A DNA stretch of 64,000 nt, taken from the NCBI GenBank assembly GCA_025331435.1, contig JAIWNI010000053.1, positions 124,001-188,000 on the forward strand, in the 5' to 3' direction. Positions 56,916 to 64,000 of the stretch are shown here, one piece after another. Within the stretch, counting starts at the first letter, position 1. Each line of letters starts with the position of its first letter. The DNA comes from Choanephora cucurbitarum. Lineage: Eukaryota; Mucoromycota; Mucoromycetes; Mucorales; Choanephoraceae. The translations under genes were made by a program, and so were the position numbers. The notes under the pieces are model-generated. The model was not told where the DNA came from, ran no database searches, and saw only the letters and a program-made list of their open reading frames with translations.

Positions 56916-58688
56916 TTAGAATAAAGACGTAGACAAGTTTATGATATATCAGATGTGCATACGTTTGTATCAGTACAGTTTGAGTGATGAAAAGTCACTC
57001 TCTTTCTTGGTTTACTTTAACCGACTAAGTTCACAGTTGACAATAACCTATTCAAGATGAAAGAAAAATAGGAATATGTGTTAAATGCGACCAAGATGCT
57101 AGATTCATATTTTAATATTTCTCAAGAGGATAGTATACATATTCATAAAGAGGACATAAAAAAAAAAGCATCATTCGTACCTAAATCCCATTTGTTATTT
57201 GATGAACTATCATTGGTTATAGACAATTGTCATACCTTTTGTCCCAACTGATCGGTGTTCACGAATCTAAATAATGACAGTATCACCCGGTGATCATGCT
57301 TATTTGACTGATAGAGAGATGGCGGACTTTGTTCCTACTATAAAACGATAGAAGTGACATGAATGCCCTTACATGTCATTTGATACTCAAGTTACAATGA
57401 TCAATAGTTTGAACCTCAACATCATAATTTCAAACTGAGCTGAAGTGGTATCATCGACAATTTTCTGGATTGACTCTTATTGAAAGACCTTCTTTTAGAG
57501 AAAAACCCACTGACAAAAGAAAAGGGATTTAAATAACGCTTCAGAAATGAAAAGATAACAAGATAGTTGCATAACAGTCTAGCTGGTTGATAGCTTTTAT
57601 TTAAAAGGCATTTCCTATATTCCTATCATGAACAGGGAAAAAGAATAGAGTTGCAGACAAGCTAAACTCTTTCTGTTACATGACGAATCATCTCAATTCA
57701 AGACTCTTTATAGGTACCAATAATGTTATGAAGTATTCAGCTGTAACTTAAGCTTTGAACAAGTGTTTGCATGCTTGAGAAGATATTTTGCAATAGTAGG
57801 TATGAAGTTGATCTAATGAAGACTCTTTAATATACTCCTCATTATGCATCTATCAAAATTCCTGTATGAATTGATCCATAGGGATACATTCAATAGTTTA
57901 CGCTTTGCATAAACCTCATTGACTTGTAACTGAAGCATATTGTTTACATTAAACCTTTCATAAAAGCGAATGACATAATCTGCCAAAAGAAAACTAATTC
58001 TATACTAAACAGGGTAAATGAACAACAGGTTGGTTTGTCTTACGTAGTGAAAAGCTGAGTCATAAAAAAGCGTTGACCAATGCATTACCAAAATTGTATT
58101 AGGCAGAATGAAAGAGGATCTAGATATTTGTTGTTTGACCAATATGCTGTAAACTCTCTTACTTTCCTATTTCAACACAATCCTTTTATGTTGGCAGTAA
58201 TGATAAAATAAAGATTGTTATATGTCATAAAGTAAATTTCCTTTTTGGAATTGATAAACTCAAAGAGTTTTGTTCTTTCCCTAATGTTATAGCTTGAATT
58301 ATCCGCAATCTGCTTTGGTACAGTAAGTTGTGTAGACAACGCTTATGGTGCTAAAGCAAAGAAATGACAGCCAATTGAGTACACTGCAACACAACAAATG
58401 ACACTTTTTTTCTAGCTACTCCGTGTCACGAGGTCTTTTTGAATACATTGCAGTCGGGCTAGTCTCATTACGTATCAATTGATCTTCTCTTTATCTTTCA
58501 ACCGCTAATACATAATCACCGTATGCATAACATCTCTCCATAAAATAAGAGCCAGGAATTTTTCTTTTTTTTACACTTTTCCTTTCTTTTTCTATTATTA
58601 TTGTTGTTATTTTATTTGTGTGGGTGTATTTCATTTTCTTGGCTCCAGTTGAAATTACCTCTTTCTTTCTTCTATATAACATAACATA
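56916..58688. other. 1.8-kb gene-free spacer
   Basis: AT-rich with short A and T runs. I see no supported ORF, RNA gene or repeat of other parts of the window. The last ~100 bp before 58689 are T/C-rich, as expected for the ceramidase promoter. Confidence 0.45.
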
Positions 58689-61264
58689 ATGAATTATTTA
58701 ACCATTTCCTTCATTCTGGTGCTGCTTTCATTTTCGGCCATTCATGCGTATCGTATAGGCACAGGTATTTCAGATATCACCGGCCCTGTTACACAGGTCA
58801 TGCTTATGGGATATGCTGTCCTCGGACAAACCGGACAAGGAGTGCTTCAACGGCTATGGTCAAGAGCATTTATTGTAGAAGATAAAGACAAAAACAGAAT
58901 CGTATTCGTCAATACAGATACACAATCTATGGGCGACATTGTGAAAAAGAGAGTGGTTGAAAAACTACAGGCTCAATTAGGATCTTCTCTGTATACTGAA
59001 AAAAATGTCATGCTCTCTAGTACTCATTCGCACAGTGGCATGGGAGGTTATTTGCAATACAGTAAGTTGCCAGTTTGAATTATACAGAAAACGATTACTG
59101 ACTGCAGTAACATTAGCCCTTTATGAATTTGCCACATTAGGATGGATTGAAGAGACAGTGAGACCAATGGTAGATGGCATAGTTGAGTCTATTTTGAAGG
59201 CACATGACAACCTCGAAGATGGATCTATCATGCTTTCTCAGGGAGAATTACTTGACACAAACATCAACAGATCACCCCAATCTTATTTGATGAATCCAAA
59301 AAAAGAACGATCACAATATCAGCATGATGTGGACAAAACCATGACAGTATTGAGTTTTAGAAACCAAGCAGGTGATGATATAGGTCTCATTAGCTGGTAA
59401 TTATAGAGTGTGCTTTTATCTAGAGGCTCTGAATTAACTGTTTCTTTTTGGGTTTTTTATTTGTGGTCCCATTTACAAAAAAGGTTTGCTGTACACGGAG
59501 TCTCTGTCAACAACACAAATAAATTAATTAACGGTGACAACAAAGGATATGCTGCTTATCTGACAGAAAAATGGTTCAATGGAAAAAATTCACTTGGTGG
59601 TCAAGGTCCGTTTGTGGCTGCTTTTGCGCAGAGTAATGAAGGAGATGTGAGTCCAAATACATTAGGCGCCTATTGTACAGGAACCGATATACCTTGCGAT
59701 GGCACTCGCAACTTTAAATGTCCTAATGGTAGTAGCTGTGCTGGCAGGTAAACAGTTTGTTTCCTTTATTCGAGTGTTCATGAATCAAAGTAACAATTAT
59801 TTTGTACCATCAGAGGACCTGGTTGGAATATCAGCGATCTCGAATCCAATCGTATTATAGGCTCAAATCAAGCGTATAAGGCACTTGAATTACATCAAAA
59901 CAAATCCAATGGATTGAAAGTAGAAGGCAAAGTAGATTTCGTGCAACGTTATTGGAGAATTACCCAGACAAAGGTAGTAGATCAAAATGGATATTCCACT
60001 CAACCTTGTCTTCCTGCTATGGTAAACTATTCTATATATGTATATTATCTTTAAACAAGTGAATTTAATCATTCGAATTAGGGTTATGCATTTGGTAAAA
60101 TCAGGAAAAAAAAAGGACCGATTAAAATATCATTTATACTTATCTATATCTCTTGTAGCTGCTGGTACAACAGATGGCCCTGCTTTAGGCGGATTTTATC
60201 AAAATACAACGCAAGGCACGTTCGGTTGGAATATGATAAAGAACATCATCAAGAAACCTTCTAAACAACAGATTGAATGCCAGGCGCCTAAGCCTATTTT
60301 ACTTGATACAGGAGAAATGGAGATTTTTCATCCTTGGCAACCTGAAATTCTGGATATCCAACTTCTTAGAATAGGCAACGTCTTTATCTATGGTGTTCCT
60401 TCAGAATTCACTACCATGAGTGGAAGAAGACTAAGAAAATCTATCAAGAAAGCTTTGATTCAACATGGTTTAGGTAACAAAGATACTGTTGTCATCCATT
60501 CTGGACCAGCCAATGGATATGCTGTAAGTCGTATAGAAATCGCAACAACATTATATACTCAGATTTCGATTTCAAAACTCTCAATAGTCTTATTGTGCTA
60601 CTTTTGAAGAATACCAACACCAACGTTATGAAGGTGCTTCGGTGAGATGTCTTAGTTCTGAAAGTAGTTTACATTGTGCATCTAATCCGTTTCTATCTAG
60701 ACACCTTACGGTCCTCATACACTTCAAGCTTATATGAACGCATTTGATGAACTTGTATTCATGATGGCTCATCCAGACAATCATAGTATACCCTCTGAGA
60801 CCCTTCCTGACTATACTGACCAAGGTTTCAATTTATCCCCCATCTATCGATCTGATCAACCTCATCTGTTTAGATCATTTGGTGATGTTCTTAGGGACGT
60901 TTCCTCTGACTATTATAGTATTCATTTGCAACCTTCCCCTTTTGTTGTCTCTGCTATGTTTGTAGCTGGTAATCCTCGTAATGACCCTATGCTTGGTAAA
61001 ACCTTCTTGACTGTAGAAAAAAAGATTGGGGATACATGGGAAGTGATACGCACAGATGATGATTATGATACCCGATTCATTTGGCGATACAAGAGTCAAG
61101 TGCTAGGTATGTCTGAGGCTACTGTCGAGTGGCATGTGCCCAGAGATGTGGAACCTGGTGTGTATCGCTTAGGCTATAAGGGAAATAACATAGCTCCCTT
61201 CAGCAAGAAGCTTGTACCTCATGAAGGCTATTCTAGTGAATTTGAAATTAGTAACCTTTATTAA
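58689..61264 (+). CDS. Neutral/alkaline ceramidase
   Basis: Eight inferred exons: 58689-59061, 59108-59396, 59484-59747, 59814-60021, 60082-60094, 60159-60523, 60588-60641 and 60701-61264, giving 709 residues. It hydrolyses ceramide to sphingosine and a fatty acid. A signal peptide (MNYLTISFILVLLSFSAIHA) is followed directly by YRIGTGISDITGP, the normal start of the mature enzyme. Zinc and active-site regions: VMLMGYA, NTDTQSMGD, STHSHSGMGGYLQY, WFAVHGVSVNNTNKLINGDN, AQSNEGDVSPNT and AFAAGTTDGPALG. The C-terminal beta-sandwich carries FVAGNPRNDP and RDVEPGVYRLGYKG. AFAAGTTDGP is assembled across a 13-bp microexon (60082-60094). The enzyme is probably secreted or in the endomembrane lumen. No catalytic block is missing. 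Confidence 0.92.
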
Positions 61265-61405
61265 AAAAAAGATCAATTCCTTTTTCTCTCTTTCTGAATG
61301 CATTGGTGTATATATAAAAGATGTAGAATTTGAATATAGGCTTGCAAGATATTGTCGATGTATGTATGTGTAATTGGGGTGAGTGTGATGCGCAAAATAT
61401 ATATC

Positions 61406-61896
61406 TTAGTCTACAATCAAATCCTTGACATCCCAATCTTCATAAGTTTGGTCAGGAAGAAAACGTCTGACAACAAGAGGGATCTTCTTTTCTCTCAACT
61501 CCTTCATAGCAATCACTAAGGCATCTGATTCACCATCCAATTCAACCATGACAGGTGCATTTAAACTTAAATTTCTTTAGCTATTTTTCTTTGTCTGCTC
61601 GAAATAGCTTCTAGTTTACCTGATTTGGAGAGCACGAGTACCGAGAATTCTTGCTCTTTCATATCTAGTCATGTAAGGTGTGGTTTGCTTCACCTTACTT
61701 TGAGAGGGCTTTGTGTCGTCGCTTTGCTCGAGAATCATGACATTCTCTCCCATCTATAACACATGCTTAATTGCTTAGATTGTCTATTCCACTCCTCCCA
61801 TCTCGAGTTGACTTACGGTGATACTATAGAAGCGAACAGTGTCAGTTTAAGCATGTACACGGAAAAGCTTGCTTAAACTTACTCTTGGTTAGACAT
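61406..61896 (-). CDS. RPB6: RNA polymerase I/II/III common subunit RPB6 (RPABC2)
   Basis: Inferred exons 61896-61883, 61823-61817 (7 bp), 61753-61620 and 61565-61406 give 104 residues. RPB6 is shared by all three nuclear RNA polymerases and links the clamp to the core. The conserved part is unmistakable: [59 protein letters not shown] and DLIVD. The acidic N-terminal arm of ~50 residues found in most fungal RPB6 is largely missing; only [11 protein letters not shown] precedes the core. The first two exons are less certain: the ATG GGA GAG in the third exon is an alternative start that would give about 97 residues. It converges on the ceramidase gene, about 140 bp apart. Confidence 0.85.
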
Positions 61897-62812
61897 GTGG
61901 TATTATTTGAATAGTGTAGTCAGAAAAAAAAAGAGGTAACGATAATGCTACAAATCTGAAAAAGCCCATAGCACAAGCCTTTGTGACGCTTTTTCTCCGT
62001 ACGCTAAACTATAGTGTTACAAGAAAGTCTGTGTAAGCAAACAGACTGAATGCCTGAAATAGAAAAGATTCCGAACACTCTTCTATGAAGAGTCATTCTA
62101 GGTAAAAACAGGCAAGAGGCCAGATTCACCCTCAACTAATCTTTTGGACATGAATAACTGCAAGCCGTTAGTTAGAGCTCTGAGATTTCGTCCAGTGCAT
62201 TTCCTTCTGATGTGTCACTAGTACACACTACTAGAGGCTTACACATATGATGATCTTTGTGACCAATGAAAGGAATCAAACTGGAGCATCTTTTGACTTA
62301 ATTCAAGCAATATTCTAAGCATTTAGAAGTGGCGTTTCAATAAAGCCATAACCAAGTTGACTGCAAACTTTAATCATACGATTCTTTTAGAGATCTCTGT
62401 GGGTGCTTATGAGTTTAGTATTAACAATTGGTTGGAGTAGCTTACAGGTTTCAATTTCAGAGGAAATTAGATGACAGATAAATGCATCTACAGATCTTAA
62501 TTCACAGCCATCTGCTTAGACATTAAAGAGATGATTAGACTTATATGCTATGATTGCAGATCGGTATAACCATGAGCGTAAGGAGACATTTCACAGGACT
62601 TGCAAAGTTGATCAACAATTCTTTATTATGCAAAAGAAAACAATGCTACGAAAAAAGGGAAATCTAGTTGTGATATATTAGGATCTGGCAACTACCTTCT
62701 CTAAAAAAGATTCATTGATGTACGAACCATAAGGCATTGGAGTAACTGGACCGCTGGTATACTTTGGACTTTATGGTCACTTGTAATAAGTGAATATGTA
62801 CGGCTTGGCGTA
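61897..62812. other. Gene-free spacer
   Basis: Holds the RPB6 promoter at its left end, then AT-rich DNA without a supportable gene up to the duplicated segment. Confidence 0.45.
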
Positions 62813-63277
62813 TTTTATGAGCTATTTTATACTTTCTTTTCTCCTATATTATCACAACTAGTCGATCATTTGGAGGAGAAACGGCTTCCCTCACGCAGCT
62901 TACAATGATTTTTTTCTTTTTTCTTTGGGGTAACGTTATATATCATCCTCAACACATTTTGCTGTTTGTGATCTATTTATCTACTTGCTACTATGCTTGT
63001 TTCAAAAAACTTTTCCTTTTTTTGTTGACTTTTTGACATATATATATACAGTCGTACACTAAATGTAATATATCACATATACGACATCGAATGATATTTG
63101 TTCATCCCCCCTTGTTGCCACTTGTTTAGACTACGGATAAGGTTGATTAGCCAGCCTACTTTGTTCATACGTTTGACGACTTTTTTCATCTTTGTTTTAT
63201 TTTTTGCAAATCATATCGTTAACTATATTGATGACCCTTCTCCTGAAGAAAAAAGATAGGAGAGAGGCTTTTGATGA

Positions 63278-63285
63278 TATATAAA
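63278..63285 (+). promoter_or_regulatory. TATA box of the 50-residue peptide gene, copy 2
   Basis: TATATAAA at the same offset (72-79 bp) from the ATG as in copy 1. Confidence 0.6.
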
Positions 63286-63356
63286 GAGAAGACAAATAAA
63301 GACGAATGTTATCAGTTTAGACTTGATTCAACTCTTTGCTTCCTCAACTGTTTATC

Positions 63357-63509
63357 ATGCGTGTTGTCTCTTCCGTTATCTTGGTTGCTTTCTTTGCTAC
63401 ACTTGTATTGGCTGTCAGAAATCCAAAAGTAGATGAAAATGGTGAATGTCCTGCAGATTATGTAATTGTTGATGAAATATATTGCCAGTATGAACCTTCT
63501 TATACTTAG
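63357..63509 (+). CDS. 50-residue secreted peptide, copy 2
   Basis: Identical protein and coding sequence to 45064-45216: signal peptide of 19 residues, then an acidic two-cysteine peptide. Promoter and leader are also conserved, so both copies should be expressed alike. No family is recognised. Confidence 0.65.
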   Translation: MRVVSSVILVAFFATLVLAVRNPKVDENGECPADYVIVDEIYCQYEPSYT

Positions 63510-64000
63510 TAGCAACACACGGTGTTGATTGATGCTTCTATTCATTCTAACTCTGAAGCAATGGATTCAAGCATTTTTCTTTTCCAAAACCTATCAATAA
63601 AAACATTTCTTCTGTTTGACAGAGACAAAATGTAATACTATTATCTCTTGGATTACCCAAAAAAAAAAGAAAGAGAACACGTACTGGCTTACCTTCAATG
63701 CATACCTCCATTGCTTGAAGCTAGCAAGAAGTGATGTATAAGGCCATTTTGTTGATGGTCATGATGATAGTGAAGCATCTGGATACCTTGTACCTGAAAG
63801 AAATTCAATGCAGAGAGCATTTCCTCTTTAGTAAGGGAAGGTACTTACAATAGGAAGTTGCTATGTTCACATACACATAGGATGCGATTACATTACGCTG
63901 CTTTTATGAAGTTTTGATACAAATGAGAGAAAACGATGTAAGAGAAACGGATGCGAATACTTTGATACTGGTCATATAGCTTTTTTTTTTAGATTGACTC

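Larger units (their letters stand above)
62813..64000. repeat. Young segmental duplication, copy 2 (continues past the window)
   Basis: Direct copy of 44520-45710, beginning at TTATGAGCTATTTT and still matching at the last base (AGATTGACTC aligns with 45701-45710). Differences are a handful of substitutions in the first ~120 bp and homopolymer length changes, such as a shorter A-run near 63660. Confidence 0.93.

Overview
The window looks like nuclear DNA of an early-diverging filamentous fungus, most likely Mucoromycota and probably Mucorales. It is AT-rich. Almost every gene is broken by short introns of about 50-70 bp with GT/AG ends, often with T-runs before the acceptor. The protein set (PMT1-type mannosyltransferase, CYC8, COX10, ORC4, LIM-RhoGAP, Helitron and LINE remnants) is fungal. 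I rebuilt the exon joins by eye from splice signals and reading frame. Every spliced gene model given has a coding length divisible by three, but no transcript evidence was available. In my entries the CDS span runs from start codon to stop codon, with exons listed in the evidence.

Layout. 0-12 kb is gene-dense housekeeping DNA: a PHD-finger protein, COX10 and mitochondrial GatA (HER2) sharing a divergent promoter, a relic small heat-shock gene, a LIM-LIM-C1-RhoGAP protein, ORC4 and a bHLH factor. 12.4-20.1 kb is accessory: three small secreted cysteine-rich peptide genes of one family, two of them on an ~0.87 kb direct repeat whose copies flank a decayed Helitron. 20-31 kb returns to conserved genes: an ectonucleotide pyrophosphatase, a heat-inducible Hsp20, a coiled-coil protein perhaps of the Spc19 type, cytochrome b5 reductase and a mitochondrial rhomboid protease. 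Interspersed are a near-perfect 48-bp palindrome, a broken gene copy and a Kex2-type secreted peptide.

31-49.5 kb is sparse. It holds an intact retrotransposon Gag-like ORF without pol, a small lysine-rich protein ending in an RVRF motif, a seven-transmembrane receptor-like protein, long gene-free AT-rich DNA, a young duplicated segment with a 50-residue secreted peptide gene, and a 5'-truncated LINE with a mutated catalytic motif. 49.7-62 kb is again compact housekeeping: PMT1, CYC8/SSN6, mitochondrial uL13, MOG1, neutral ceramidase and RPB6. The last 1.2 kb is the second, nearly identical copy of the segment at 44.5 kb, running off the window end.

Conserved genes mostly sit as divergent or convergent pairs with short gaps. 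Mobile-element remains and six tiny secreted-peptide genes occupy the looser stretches between them. The peptide genes and their duplications are the most novel part of the window.
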